64,000 bases of DNA from Cylindrodendrum hubeiense. Taxonomy: Eukaryota; Ascomycota; Sordariomycetes; Hypocreales; Nectriaceae. Below are positions 1-13,370 of the stretch, in pieces. Made by a program: the position numbers and the translations under genes. Where the stretch lies: contig JAANBB010000138.1 of assembly GCA_014621425.1 (NCBI GenBank), positions 1-64,000 of the forward strand, read 5' to 3'. The stretch's first letter is position 1. Each line of letters starts with the position of its first letter. The notes beneath the pieces are model-generated. The model was not told where the DNA came from and searched no databases. It saw only the letters and a program-made list of their open reading frames with translations.

Positions 1-1773
1 TGTAGTCCCTCTCTGTATATTGCCGTAATTCCGTCAAAACACCGAACGCACCACCCTGTCACGACACCTCATCAAGACACCATCAGTCATGGGTTACCAA
101 TCCAAACACAACGCAACACATAAAACAGGGTCATGGCTACCTTGAAGTGCTTTGTCTATTTTTATCTATATCTAAGCCTGCGATTATTTGAAGATAGCAA
201 GATTTGCTGGTACATTGGTCGTCCATTTGTCCGGAGCCCGCGTTGAACTTTTCAAACTCTCTGAAATGCTCCATTGGAAAATTGGAAGCCTGGAACTCTC
301 AGTCAGCACTAACTGAGGTTAATTCCTACACGGACATAGACGCGTCATGGCCCGCTCTACACCGAGGCGGAGTCCCCACTGGCAACATCTCCATATCAGA
401 TAACACACATTTAAGCGGCATTGTATACAGACAGCTGACAGCACCCTTAACAATCCTCAATCCCCTTATTTGCTAGGTATTTATATTAAACTATTTAGGT
501 TATCAACTCCTCAACTTAGGAGCAGCTGAGTCGTAAGTTCTCTACAACGTGCATCCATCCTTTCTAGCATTGTTTGATGTCATCAAGTAGATCAAAGAAA
601 TATAATGGTCATATGATATAGGCGTATGCGCTAAGTATAACAGTACATGAATTTTAATACATTCTCCTTAAAGGCAAAACTTAACTATTGTACTGCCTTT
701 TCTGCCCTTTTCTGCCTCATTCAATACAAGAATTATTTATACTTTGAAAGCATCTGAATTGTTAAGGTATCTTCACACTATCTTCCGATTTCTTTCGCAG
801 AAGCTCTAAATTCAGCGACATGAAATGTATCGATCGAATCTACCGATTCGTGGTAGAGAATATCGATAATTAAGTGGTTATGACGGAGAATTGCACATCT
901 CCTTACATCACGTTAAGCGAGATACCGCGTTTTCGTAATAGCGAAGGACCATCAAGGTGGTTATATAATCTGTTTCAATCGGGGTATTCGACAAGGGCCG
1001 ACAATGGCACATGGCTCTTTGAGTACGCCTGCAAAGACCTGGAAAAGCCAGCTGGGTCCACGATTGATCCGGCCTCTAGCAGGGGAAGTAGCCCGCACTA
1101 CACTGTGGCAAACACTCGATGGTCTGACTTATGGTTACCACTGTAATCCGGAGTTATTTTCTCCACTTAACTTCTGCATTTCAATTCCTCGTTTACTTAG
1201 CTTTTCACTCCGCTCAAACTTGAAACGTTTTGCTCCTGTAGGGGGTGGCATCTCATGATCATAGTGCCATTCCGTCCAATAGATGACGCTCCAATACGAG
1301 GTAGAACGAACTGCTGGGATCCATGTCTTGGCGATCATGGGGTAAGCGGAAAAACATGTATAAAGCGCGTATTCAGCGAATAGACAGGCCAGGTATACGA
1401 CGGGCTTAATAACGCAATATGAATAAGAAATAACGTTGGATGGAACTGGACATGGCGCATCTCTTTTCGTGCATTTGAGCCGACGAGGCACCGGCGTCCA
1501 TGCTTCTACATGGATCTTAGGCTGCGGAGGCGGTGTCAGTAAACCCAACTAAAGTTTATTGTGGCTTGGGCGTAGCTAGGATGGTCCTTGTCGCACTCTC
1601 TCGCCGAGCTGTAGCTCAGATTCTCTGTTGTATTTATAAGAGGCCACTGCTGCTCTACAGGATAGCATCTCGTTGAGAAATAACGTTCGCACACTCAAGC
1701 ATCTACTCTCTTCAGCTTGTTCTTGCTTCTCCAGTCATATTTTCACTTATACTCAATCTATCATTGTTTCAAT
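1..1773. other. No supported gene; upstream/intergenic
   Basis: I see no coding region I can support here. Short open frames occur on both strands (the longest, about 137 codons on the minus strand at 1135-1548, has no recognisable motif). A TATA-like stretch (tatttataag near 1630) lies about 140 bp before the ATG at 1774 and suits the promoter of the downstream secreted-protein gene. Confidence 0.5.
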
Positions 1774-3356
1774 ATGAAATTACTCGACATCTTCGCGGCG
1801 GCCGTGGTTTTGTCCATGGCTCAAGTCGTAGTATGTAATCATTTCACAGCTCTCTAGTTCAAATCAGACTAACACCTCTGTATTAGGTTTCAGTCACTGA
1901 AATTGCTGACTCTCAAAATGTTTCTGCTCCAACTTTTATTGGCAGTCCAGCTACTGTTCAGAAACTGAGACCCAAGGAACGGTTTACTCCAGATGCTCTA
2001 CATGCACACATAGATGGAGGAAATACGAGAAGTGACGACTATCTAGGTCCACTAGGCGTTTCCCCTCGGGTTTCAAGTGTTCAGGTTCCGGCAGCATTTA
2101 TGTTTTGGAAAAATAGCACCAGCCTTCTTGCTTCAATGACATGCACCACCGCCAAAGCGGCAGTTGCGTTCTGCCTTGCCGCGCTGGATCCGGACACCTT
2201 GCAGCCATTGGCTCAATGGACCGCCTCCAACCGAACGACAGTCTCCACCTATTGGCAAATCATGGGCGACAACATCGTCTTGCCTACCATTGAAGGCGTG
2301 ATAGTCGAACTCGAAAGAGTCGGTACCGGATCACATACGACATTTCGCAACATCCGCGAGATTGACCTATCCAACCGCATCGCACGAGGGTCAATGTTGG
2401 CAATGGCTGGGTATACTGACGACGGAAACCTCTGGTTTGCTGCCACACCTGCTCCTCTGGTGGGAGTTTTCGGAACGAATTCATCGACGATCGGTTACAT
2501 AGACAGAGCTGGCGGTATCCACAGCGTCGCACTCGACAACCATGTGATAGAGAATGGCATAGCCGTCAACGGAAAAGCGATATACGTTGTTACGGGTCCA
2601 AGCGGTACGGAAGATCATGCAAATGCAGCAGGCTACTTGTACGCCTTCCAAGTAGACGTCAATGACGGCGTTAAGATCTCGTACAAGGAGAGGTATTCTG
2701 CTGGGAGTGGCATCAAACCCGGCGGTCTTGCTCGCGGCTCCGGGGCTACACCAGGTCTACTCGGACAAAGGTACATCGCTTTGACCGACAATGCGGACGA
2801 ACAGGTTAATCTCAAAGTTTACCGTCAGGTAGGTGCCATGGTCGACAACCAGTCGAACTTCGTTTGTTCAATACCACTATTTAAATCTAATGCTAGCGGC
2901 AATGAGGCGTCTCTGACTACGCATTACGATGGTACCACTTATAGTGCCATGATCACAAATTCTTACAACTCCCCATCAGTTTTAGACGCCACTAGCGACA
3001 TTAACGGCAAGCAGAACGATCTCAGTGTCGCGTCGCCCGGCGTTAGCCGCATCCAAATCACTGAGGATGGAACTTGCTCTCTCGTCTGGGAGCTGCCAGT
3101 GCGCGCCACGATGACCACATTGTCGACATCAAACGGGCTTCTATACGCATACACACAAGACAACGACCTTGCCAAGAAGGGTAAATATGTGTGGTATGTC
3201 GCGGCTTTTGATTATGCCACGGGAGTCGAGGTGTGGCGCCATCGCATCGGTGCCGGTGGCATCTTCAACCCTGGAATGTCCCACATTCAGCTCGGCCCCA
3301 ACAATCGGATTTACGAAGGAGTGGTTGGTGGCTTGACCTGGCTCGAGGATGCCTAA
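1774..3356 (+). CDS. Secreted propeller-like hypothetical protein
   Basis: Two exons, 1774-1830 and 1887-3356, joined by a 56 bp GT-AG intron (gtatgt...tattag) that keeps the frame and gives about 508 residues. The first exon plus the start of the second encodes a hydrophobic N-terminus (MKLLDIFAAAVVLSMAQVVV), a convincing secretion signal, which is why the ATG at 1774 is preferred to the internal one at 2100. The mature part has repeated short hydrophobic strands with Gly and Asp turns, such as NGKAIYVV and NGLLYAYT, as in PQQ/quinoprotein-like beta-propellers, and several N-glycosylation sequons. I do not recognise a specific enzyme. Role is unknown; an extracellular binding or dehydrogenase-like protein is possible. 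The gene model is solid, the function is not. Confidence 0.75.
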
Positions 3357-4383
3357 ATTTATGCCCTCAATTGATTTGTCAAGTCTTTTGGCATGTCGCG
3401 ATCAACAGTGGTGGAGGAGTGGCGAAGGATACGGGGATGTGACAAGCAATTTTGAGGACCATTCATGAGTACATTTTTTTGACAACGAAGTGGCTTTGAG
3501 AAGAAAAATGTCAAGATAGTGGTGGATACCAAGGGGTACATTATAGACCGTCGCGAAGAATGGGCACCTTCATTGTCTATCTTGTTTATCAGTCGTTTAC
3601 TTCTACGGGCACCTGCCCAGTTTGCCGTCAGGCATTCAATTCAATTACTTTTGCCAATTCGCCTCCATTCTTTTTGAAACGACAGAATAGAAGCCCATCT
3701 AGACTGCCTTATGGCTCTCGTACTGACTATTCTGAGTTTCTTCAATAGCGTGTCAAACCATGGGACTCCTGATTTTAATAAGATGACATCTTGAGACGGA
3801 TCACGTACTAACGAGTCACTTGTTATTCATCTCGAGTAATCGCGGACAATTGCGATCAGAAGTCACTTTAGGTCTGAACTGACCCAAGTTTGCATGAGCT
3901 GTTGCCGCGTGTGACGTTCTAAATGAGCATGAATAAATACCTGGATCACTATAATGAGTATACTAAAGCTAGAGAGGAAAGCAAAGAATTGAAAAATGAT
4001 GGAGCGAGAAACTCAAAATATGTCTTTCCCTATGTAATGCGTTGCCGTATCGTGGAGTCGCGGATAAGCCGCAGCGTTGTACCTATGACAATGACACGAT
4101 GTATGCAGAGTACCATGCCCACTCTGATTCTCAAAAACAGAGAAAGGCCCAATTATTGGAAGTAGCCGCATACAAGGGTCTGCCAGCTTTCAGCTTTCCT
4201 GCAAGGTTCTTAAACGGGGTGGTTGGTGATTTGGGGGCCAAATGCCAGGTCTGTATTTAATAATCAGCAGCCTGATGTTAGCCGATGCGCTAATTTCTGC
4301 TCAACTCTCATTTCATAATCTATGAGCCACCAGAGCAACGCAAAGCAATTAGGAACCGTCAACCAGCCTTGAACTCTACTGCA
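3357..4383. other. Intergenic, no supported gene
   Basis: Only short frames without codon-usage or motif support. It contains the 3' flank of the secreted-protein gene and the 5' flank of the ankyrin/CorA gene. No repeats, RNA genes or strong regulatory motifs were noticed. Confidence 0.5.
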
Positions 4384-7300
4384 ATGAGCCAGCCTGTACC
4401 CTATACCTCTAGCAACCGCAATCCAGAGAAGGAAACAGAGAATCAGACCACAACCTCCTTGAGCCAGGTTCAAGGCTCACTGGTAGGCTGTTCTCGACGA
4501 GAGATAACCCCCGAACATGCCAGGAACATGAGCATGCTCGAATATCCATTTCAGGAGAGGATTATAAACCCCGCCATGGCAGAAGGAACCCATCAGACCG
4601 AAGGAAGCAACGATGAAAAGCTTGAGCCTTCTGAGAGGGCTTCTCCTCCTCGTTCTATTGAAACGAATCAGCCGATAGTGCAAGATGCTCCAAGCCCAAA
4701 TAATACGACAAAGCCAATTGCCAAAGAACGGAAGAAGCCCCATGTAGGGTCTTCAGCGCCAAATGCAACGAAACGGCGCTCCTTGACGCTCCCGCGAAGG
4801 GATAGTATTGGGAAGGAGGAAAAGACAAAGAAGAGAAGCAAAAACGAACCAAGTGCGCTGTCCAAAGTCACTGACCGCCTTCGACCGGATCAGAAAGGCA
4901 AGGGCAAGAGTGAGAATGTGGCTGAAATCGATATTGTTGTGGATGATGTCCAGAACAAGCTCCGCGATTCTATAGTCAGGGCCATGGCAAATGGAGACTC
5001 GGTTGCCTTGAACTTGATTATCCAATTGAACCCAGGATCTGCTGAAGGAAAATACGGCGAACGTCAAGAGCCCCTTCTTCTTCTGGCTATTAGAAACACT
5101 CCAGACAACCATCTCATAGCAATACTGGACATTGTCCTTACGGCCAATCCAAAATTAGATGTTCAGGATATATCCGAGCGAACACCACTCATGTCGGCAA
5201 GTGGAAGAGGATCGATGGAAGCTGTGAAGATCCTGCTGAGTCGGGGAGCAAACGTTGACGCTCAAGACAAGAAAAAGGAGACTGCTTTATACAATGCCGT
5301 TGTAAAGGGTCGCACAAAAGTTGTGAAGGAGTTGCTAAAATTGAAGAAAGGCGGTGCTAACCCAAACATCGCCAACAATAGAGGCCGAACTCCTTTACAC
5401 TCAGCAGCTTCGCGTGGCTATCACATTATACTTGAGAATCTCCTCTTTATGGATGACATCAATGTCAGTCCCAAGGATATACAGTTTGGATATACCCCTT
5501 TGCACCACGCTTGCAGTAAGGATCATAGAGATGTAGTGAAGACGCTCCTTGAATACGGTGCAGAGGTGAACGCTCGATCGATGAAGAACTGGACGCCGTT
5601 GCATATCGCAGCGAAGAGAGGCAACGCAGAGATTGTCGAAGAACTCCTCCAGGCGGGAGCCGATGCTAATCTCTTTACACAAACCCTTGACACTCCTGAG
5701 TCGCTCGTTCCGAAGAACGACGATAAAGGAGTCATCGAGCTGCTCAAGAGGAAACACTCAGCAAAGGATAATGCTACAAACAAAGGCGGGAAGGATTTGA
5801 ATATCAGCAAGCCCAACCCAGATCAGGAGGAAGTGTGCCAGGAGCATCAAGGATTTATCTGGCCATCGGTTGATCATGACTACTATCGATACGACACCTT
5901 GTCAGTTTGGGACATGCTATACTCTCAGGACCCCAGGGTCAAGAAACTAAGAGGGAGCAAAACGACCAGATGGATTCATTTGCCAGCAAACAACGTGAGC
6001 ACTTATAACGTTTGAATGGGGGACGATTTACTGACTCTGGACTTTTAGCGAACATGGCTTGAGGTGAGTCATCATTTAAGCAATGTGCGAAACTTCATAA
6101 ACTCAGCATGACCTAGGATGTTTTCAAACTCATATATTCAAGCGACGATGATCATACACATGGCGCAAAGGCTACCTCGAGTCCGTCGGGCGAAAGTCCT
6201 AAGACTATCTTACGCAACATCATGCAGTTTCTTGGCTCTCAATTCAGTGAAGTCGGCCGACAAGAAATTACCTGCTTCATACAATCGCATTATAAGGTGT
6301 GATCCTCTGCATCATATTTCTCCCTATTCATAGGTCACTAACCATCAAGTGTATCGATGGACCGAGACCCCCAAAGCGCACTTCGAAGCCAACTTCCGAC
6401 AACCACATGATATCTGTGGTAGTAAGTCTGACATGAACTTAGAAAATGAGTTATGCTGAGATTATAGATGCCTGTCATTGATGTAGATATGCAGCAGCCC
6501 TATTACTACTTCTTAGCCTCAGAATCAGACGAAGAATCGGGCAATGAAGATGAACCAAATGAGGTACCTGATTCTGCTTCGGGATATACGGACGTTTCCG
6601 GAGTTGAAATTGTTTATTCCGAGGATGCGACAGAAGGGTCTAGTTCAGAATCAGATCCTGACGACTCTGAGGATGAGTCGAAAAATGCTAAAGAGCGACG
6701 CATAGTAAAGCAGTACACCCGTAACGAAGGAAGGCCACTCAACGAAGACGAGCAAAACCATGTCCACAGAATGTGGGAACTGAAGAAAACGTACGACATC
6801 CACCTTTCTAGGAGTTTGGATGAGTCGTTCTATGAGCTGCTACCCGCAGAGGATATCAACAACCTCAATGCCGACCAGGTGCTCTCTCGATACATTGCAC
6901 GCTTCAGATACCAGGTGGAATCGGATCCGGAAGAAAGCGACCAGAGTTACCAGAGCACCGAGTATGGGGATGAATCCGAAGTATGTGGTGTGTGAACGAC
7001 CAACTCTGGATTTGGCGTAGACTAATCCGAGGAGCAGTACAACGAACCCAGCGGTCTGAAGAAAGGTGCCAAGGCGGTTTGGGACTCTATCAGAACACGT
7101 TTCCAGGTGCATGATGACGAAGATCTTAAAGAACGTAGCTCATTCCAAGTTTCCGACAGAGTCTGTGGCTCAGAAACTGTTAGAGAACGTCCCGAGTCCC
7201 CCACGAATAGTCTAACTCCTTCCCAACTGGAGAATCAGGGGACTACAAATCGTGGCCGAACCAGACGGTGGCTATCTAACATCGTTTCTCCTTTCAAGAA

Positions 7301-8692
7301 ACGGAACCATGGGGATGAATCTTCAGACGAGTCAGCCGCAGGTGAGAGCGATTATGAGTCAGACATTGGTAGTGTTCCAGGAGACGATGACGAGGATGGC
7401 ATATCGAAGGCGCGGCCAAGACAGCAACTTCTCATTGTGCCACAACTCTGGATATTGAAGGTTGAGAGTAGGTGCATCTATACCGCTTTCAATGAGTTGG
7501 TCCGTTGACGATGGACAGACATAATAGTAACGACATTTCCCGAACGATGGGACAGTAGCAACCCAAGAGTTCTTCCAAAGATTATGCTTTCAGAGGTAGA
7601 AGAACGAAACAAGAATGCCAAGAAAAACGAGAAGGAAATGGATGTCAACGCCGTCTTGGACAGAATTCTGGAGTCTTGTCTTGCTTTCAAACCGTACTTC
7701 TCCGCCTACAACGAGGAACGCAGTTACCATGACGCTTTTGCGGCAGAGATCGCACATGTGGTGAGCTCAGATCGGGATAGTTCGACTTGGAATGCAGATG
7801 CTGACCCTTTCTCAGTCTAGCAGAGTAACTGCCAGCTACAGAAATTATCGCAAGTCTCTAGGTAAGACAGAGGAAAGCTTTGCTCTTGCAATGAAAGAGG
7901 AGACTGAACTCCTAATTCTGGTCGACGACATCCTCAGCGAGATTGCAATGGTCAAGAGGGTTCATGAAGACCAGTCTCAGGTCTGTATTTCCATGAAAAC
8001 TGAGCATGAGCAAGACGTCATCAAGCACAACGAGATGCGGGGATCTCATAGACGTCCTCAGACTTCCCAAAATGACCAGTTCAATGAATTCCAACACGGA
8101 CATGGCTCTTTCCAGGACAATAATATGACTAGGCCATTACTTACTCGTCATCCCGATGCGAAGCTCTTGAGGCAGGAAGAAGATGCGAAACGAGTCAGGG
8201 AAGCGGTGAGATGCGATTTCCTGAAGTCTTCTCTATCTCTCTAACTGGGTCACCAGATAATCACCTTGCTCGATTTGCGACAGCGACAGGCTAGTACAGA
8301 AAGCGCCATCAACTCGGGACAGCAATCGAAGATGCTATTTGAACAGTCGAAAGTCCTGTTTGTGTTCACTGGAGCTACAGTTTTGTTTGTATGCCGTGGT
8401 CTTCTCGTGGTACTGATTGTTAAGTTACTAACAACATAGGCACCGTTGTCTTGGGTGTCAAGCCTGCTTGCAGTAAAAATTGAAAATTTCACTCCAGATG
8501 TCTGGCGACAGGGTCAAGCCATTGGAGCATCTTGTAGGTGACCAGATTGGTGCCGTCCGAATCTGCTACTGAGTAACTAACATCCATTCAGTCGGTAGCT
8601 TGTTGGGCACATTACTCCTCTGTTTGGCCTTCTGGAGGCTGTATGACCATTACTATACCGACACCGGGGAGTCAAAGATCAAGAGGAGGTGA
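4384..8692 (+). CDS. Ankyrin-repeat / CorA-like Mg2+ transporter fusion protein
   Basis: Reconstructed as 11 exons: 4384-5994, 6049-6063, 6117-6296, 6350-6421, 6468-6980, 7038-7467, 7519-7760, 7816-8205, 8257-8388, 8440-8533, 8592-8692. All junctions are GT-AG and in phase, giving about 1259 residues. Residues 1-190 are a low-complexity basic/Ser-rich tail. About 210-460 hold five to six ankyrin repeats (TPLHSAASRGY, TPLHHACSKDH, TPLHIAAKRGN). A 15 bp micro-exon encodes RTWLE, the start of the linker typical of fungal CorA-like proteins. An acidic region follows, then VPQLWILKVENIIVTTFPERW, cut here to its core PQLWILKVEN and TTFPERW. The C-terminus has a coiled-coil helix and two membrane spans (VLFVFTGATVLFAPLSWVSS; GSLLGTLLLCLAFW). 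The second span follows APLSWVSS, where classical CorA has YGMNF. Family knowledge suggests a membrane protein related to Mg2+ channels; real transport is unproven. Confidence 0.8.
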
Positions 8693-8878
8693 TATGATGG
8701 TTGATTAGTGTTTCGGGACAGGATATTTCCTTGTATAGATGGTAAATTGAGGTATCACTTGACTGGTTAACATTACTCTACAACGCCTTGTATTGTGGCC
8801 GAGAGTAAACAGAAACCGAGAATCGCCACTCCGAGTAATCAAATACAGGATTCAGTAGGGCTATTTGAGATCATATCC

Positions 8879-9091
8879 CTATCCATCATCACCGTTCTCC
8901 GCATTGCTGTCCTCGGCTATGCACCAGGGACACTCCCACCTCCCGATGTAATGGCGCCTGTTAGCTTTTGCCTTGTCCTGGCATTCCGTCCTGGACTCGT
9001 ATGCGGCAGTGCAATACTCCGTAAATTGTACACCATGGAATTCCCTGCTGCAATGGCGACAAATGTAACTGAGAGTTATCTCACGGCACAT
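8879..9091 (-). CDS. Small Cys/His-rich hypothetical protein
   Basis: A 70-residue reading frame starting MCREITLSYICRHC. It resembles the abundant family of tiny fungal proteins that begin M-C-(K/R)-E-I and carry spaced Cys/His pairs likely to bind zinc. Here the candidates are C2, C11, H13, C14, a central Cys, and a C-terminal CPWC pair. The internal ATG at 9091 was preferred over an upstream one at 9196 because the family start is MCxEI. No known function. It sits tail-to-tail with the ankyrin/CorA gene. Confidence 0.45.
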   Translation of the reverse strand: MCREITLSYICRHCSREFHGVQFTEYCTAAYESRTECQDKAKANRRHYIGRWECPWCIAEDSNAENGDDG

Positions 9092-9854
9092 TTTTGCTCT
9101 CTTCACTAATTGGGTGGATCGGGATGCCAGGTTGATTAATGCGGGAACTTGCACTTTCCAGCTGCTGATGATGTTCTTGCTTGCTGGGTTGCGCACCTTA
9201 TTTATTTGGGACCAGGTTTAAATCATCAAGGTGGGAGGTAATAGTATTTATAGAGGTTGTACAAATTCGATTCGCAACCCAAGTCTCCAGAAGCAGTGAT
9301 ATACCAGCACATAATCCGATGGTCCATCACCGACTAATACCTTGAAAACCAGATTCCCCATAAATTACACCTTGGGTCCCAGTATTAGATAAATGCTGCC
9401 GCGTGTTAATCACGAAGTTGGGGAATAGCTAGGCCATTAATCTCCCGGATCAATTAAGCGCAGGGTAGCTTTGACACAGTATTGATAATTGGGTTGAGAT
9501 TTCTTACGCTGACCTGTCTCTCGACCAGCAGGTAGGTTATTTTCCCGTAGACAAAGAACTAAGTTCAATATTTTCAAGATCAGAATGTAAGCCAAGTGAG
9601 CTGAACACTGTCAATGCAATGCGCTTATAAATACAGACCCGAAAGCTTGCAATGTAACCACGGTTAAAGTCAATTAGAGCCCCAGTGAGAGATGATGTGT
9701 GATTCAGAGATTATTCTTAGACATTTAAGCCATCTAATGTCTGAATACTATATTATTTGTAAGATATACGATGGTCCTGAAGAGGAGTGCATATTAAGAT
9801 GCGCACACCGCGGTCCAAAAGGGTCACAACGTAGAGATTTTCAGCCCAATAGAA
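9092..9854. other. Intergenic, no supported gene
   Basis: A+T-leaning spacer between the small minus-strand protein and the 3' end of the Zn2Cys6 regulator gene. No motif or coding frame could be supported. Confidence 0.45.
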
Positions 9855-12176
9855 CTATAGCGAGTTAACATCAGAACGGAGCGCCGGGGGAATTGCTTTA
9901 CCTTCCCACCCCCATTCTTTCATTATGCTTAGCCAATGAAATTTGCTCTTTATCGTGTATTCGGTGCATCTGAATCTCGATATAGAATCCATGCTTCGCG
10001 TGGGCGTAGTCGAGTTCGTGAAACTGGAAGACTTTGTGTGTTGCCCATCTTCAAGGGTACATTGGCAAACACCTCCAACATGATATCCCTCCAAAGCTCG
10101 ACGTTCCGAACCATTCTGTGAACCGGCAATCCCAAAGCCTGAGCAAGGCAGTGAATTCGTCGGCGTTTCAACACGGGGGAGGTGGCACGATTCGCAGCGT
10201 TTCTCGTGGTTATCGCGTCTTCTCCAAACCTCTCTCGTCAACTCCAGACACCGATCTACGATTCCAGAGGTATTTTCAGTAGATTGTGCTTGCCACCTCT
10301 CGAGAACCCAATTCCTGTCTTCAATTTCTGTGGCCTCACAACCAGCCATCAGCAATGGTAGAATGTGGAAGGCAATCGTGCGAGATCTAAGTGGCACTGT
10401 GGCGAGTAGTACGAGAACATTCTGCGCCATCTCCGAGAAGTCGAGTCGACTTGGAAGTTCTGGGACCGCTTGATGCAAGAGAAGGAGTGTTGCCCATCTG
10501 TATGCGTTTGCCGATTGTATTAAATCCGAAGCATAAGACGTCAAATTTTCGCCTTCGAATGCTGCCAGCGAGTCTATGGGAGGATCCCAATGTTCGATTG
10601 ACGTCCTCAGCGCAACAGCGCGGGAGATAATGGTGATAGAGTTGTGTTTCCCAGATGTCCTCCAAACGATACTGACAATATCGGCCACACGACCAAGCAA
10701 AGGGAACAAAGTCCCTGCACATCCCATGAGATGGTCGATCTGAAGTCCTGAATCACTAGTAGAGTTGGCCAGACTGCGAGAAGTCATGAAATCAACGTCC
10801 AGAGCTTGCAGATTGTGGCAGGTGATACGTGAAAGCACGTCCATGTATATCCATGTATTGGCAAGAAAGTTCAGAGAAGCTAGGTTGGGCTCAGGCAACT
10901 GTGAGATAAGTTTCCTGGAGAAAGCCTTTTGAAGGAGTCCTTTTGTGCCTTCGATATGCTTGGTAGCGGTGTATGATCTCGGATAGCTCCAAGTTTGAGC
11001 AAAGGAGAGTGCGACTGTTACAGTCAGCACCACTTCGAGACGCATGTCGTCGTTGTTCCCTGCGGAAAGCTTCTCCATACTGCGTTCAAGGTGGCGCATG
11101 CCTTGGGCGCGAAATTGAGGTCGATTATTAAACCCTTGAAAGAATGTCATGGCAGCGATCGCATGATATAGTGCAGGATGTTCCTTGGCGAGAGGCCAGA
11201 CTATGTTCCGCCACGGGTTTCCAGCCGGATCATTCTTGATAGAAAGAAGCTCGCATACTCGACTATCGAAAAGAAGAGCTACATTCTCGGGACTATCGCT
11301 GTGTAGGCGTGGTTGCTGGTAAAAAGGGAACATGCCCTGCAATATGCCCTGAGTGACTGCCCTCGGGGAAGGTGGTAGAGTCATGCTAAGCAATGCATTC
11401 GATGCCGGGCGATCAGCGCCAAAGTTATTAGATCGTGTGATCAATTTTCGATCATTATCATGTAAGAAGGTTTCTGGTTGAGGACCTAGATAGCGAAACC
11501 CATCTACGGCATCGACATCATCGAACCGAAGATTTGAGGACTTCGCTATGCCATCGCGTTCCGCTGCTTTAGTTCGACAGACGGCTTGCAGTGGAAACTG
11601 ATCGTCGAGAGCATCAGCAGCATTGGTGCCAGAAAAAAGCGCGTCCAGGTCGGGAAGCTGCCCCAGAGGGCTAGGAGATATATCAAACATGGCATCAATC
11701 TCGGGATCAGGGTCTTGGATAAACCAGGAGCTGTCCTCCCGAAAGTCGGGGTTGGCGATGATCTCTGGTGCGTCGGATGGCGATGATTCCAAGTCAGCTG
11801 TATCAGATGGTGGATACTCTGATCGATAATTTGATCGAGTTCTATAAGTTGCACCATCAACCAGGCCATTGTTCTGACTGATTTCATGCGAATCATCTGG
11901 CCGCGAAGAACATGACGGACGTGGAGACCTATTTGGCGCTTCATTCCCCTTTTGCGTTGCCACTGTGATGTATAAGTCCCGTCTCATGACTGCAAGCGCT
12001 CCATATATCTGACATACTCTTGTGTGGTGAGATGGGCGCATGTTCAGGTTTTTGGAACTCTCTCCATATCAGATCCTTGCTGTAGCCGCCACATATGATG
12101 CTGCGACGAACGCACTGCCCGCAAGATGGCTTCGCTTCATCGCACTTTCTTCGTCTTGATTTGCAAGACGCACAGC
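9855..12176 (-). CDS. Zn2Cys6 transcription factor (5' exon not resolved)
   Basis: Two exons are clear. The zinc-cluster exon is 12018-12176, followed by an intron at 11963-12017 (gtatgt...cacag, 55 bp) and a long exon 9855-11962. The cluster reads C-x2-C-x6-C-x6-C-x2-C-x6-C (CASCKSRRRKCDEAKPSC then GQC, ending at C of SIIC), followed by GGYSKDLIW, the usual Gly-Tyr plus Leu/Ile-Trp tail of fungal regulators with a C-terminal Fungal_trans_2-type domain. The acidic, Ser/Pro-rich linker and the helical LSFAQTWSYP and NTWIYMDVLS segments fit that domain. The frame opens at an acceptor (12177), so at least one coding exon lies upstream. A candidate ATG at about 12466 (MSATTSPCLA) is possible but unproven. 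Likely a nuclear regulator, perhaps of the neighbouring oxygenase/aminotransferase group. Confidence 0.8.
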
Positions 12177-13370
12177 CTACCGAAATGATTGGTCAGAACT
12201 GTTCCGCATCATCACACTGATTCAAGTGGCCACGCGTCCCCTAGCTGTTGGGCAAGATGGTGATGAGGAGAGAGGAACGAACCATTTCGACTTTTCCCGT
12301 GCTTGGGCCTTGACGTCGGCTCTCGACAGGTCTGCTCAAGGGGGCCACGGGGCAGCAATCGACGCGCCTGACTTAGCCTTTTCGTTATTCTTGACGGGGT
12401 ATTGATGTCGTGTCTCGCGGACCTTGAAGTTTCGGCGGCCAAGCAAGGCGAGGTTGTTGCACTCATCCCAACATAGACCTCACGTCCAGGTGTAGCACAG
12501 TGCTAGGCGAATTGATGCCTCACCGTCGCTGACCATGGCATCAAGATGGGATGAAATCGAATCGACGCTGATAATGTGTTGGCAAGTGGCATGTGACGAG
12601 GTAACCATGCCTGGTTATGGCCTAGCGCATCTCGGTGAGGCGGCCCAGTCACCATGAAGACATCACAAATACGGAGTACGGATAAGCAAGTCCTCAAATC
12701 AGAGTTTATGTGTGAGGAGATACTAGTCGGGCAGAAGGTCACAGCGAGCATCTAATCTGAGGGTTGCAGGCTCTCCGCATGTGATCTACTAGGCTAGGGC
12801 CAATTTAGTATATGGTTTCCGGCGAGATGCTCACCGGCGCTTGAGCAGATGCTACCTACAAGCCGCGACCCCTCTCGGTATCCGGTGTACGTGGTAGTTC
12901 CAGTCCTTCCTATCTCGATACGCCCAGAACGCCTTGTGGCTTCGCAAGGGTACGGATATGGAGCACATAATACACATACTGCACTGCATACTAGCAGGGG
13001 TGCCGAATTCGACGGTCCAACTACCGCCGTCCTGGAAGATCAGATCTGAATCCCAGTTGATGCGGCCTTATCGGTGGGGCCAATAGTCTCATCAGGCCGC
13101 ACCACATCCGGAACCTCAGAAAATCCCCAATTGGCGGGAGCAGGCGGATTGCCTTTCCCAAAACGGTCCGTCGGAGCACATTCGCTTTATGACATGATTG
13201 GTTGGATTCTATCACCTGGAATGGTGCCCTGCAATGCCACTTCACACGGTCATCGTGTCACCATGTCCATTTGATACGCATATCTATGTCCTTGATCGTG
13301 TTGCCGATTCACATCATCTAGACCAATTTTTCAAACCAGAAGACCAAGAAATTTTTTGAAATCAAGCACA
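12177..13370. other. Spacer holding the unresolved 5' exon and promoters
   Basis: It must contain the start of the minus-strand Zn2Cys6 gene and the promoter of the plus-strand oxygenase gene at 13371. A minus-strand 84-codon frame at 12212-12466 could supply the first exon. Otherwise I see no gene. Confidence 0.4.

Noticed and set aside
1135..1548. 137-codon minus-strand open frame
   Set aside because: No motif, signal peptide or neighbour support; could be chance.
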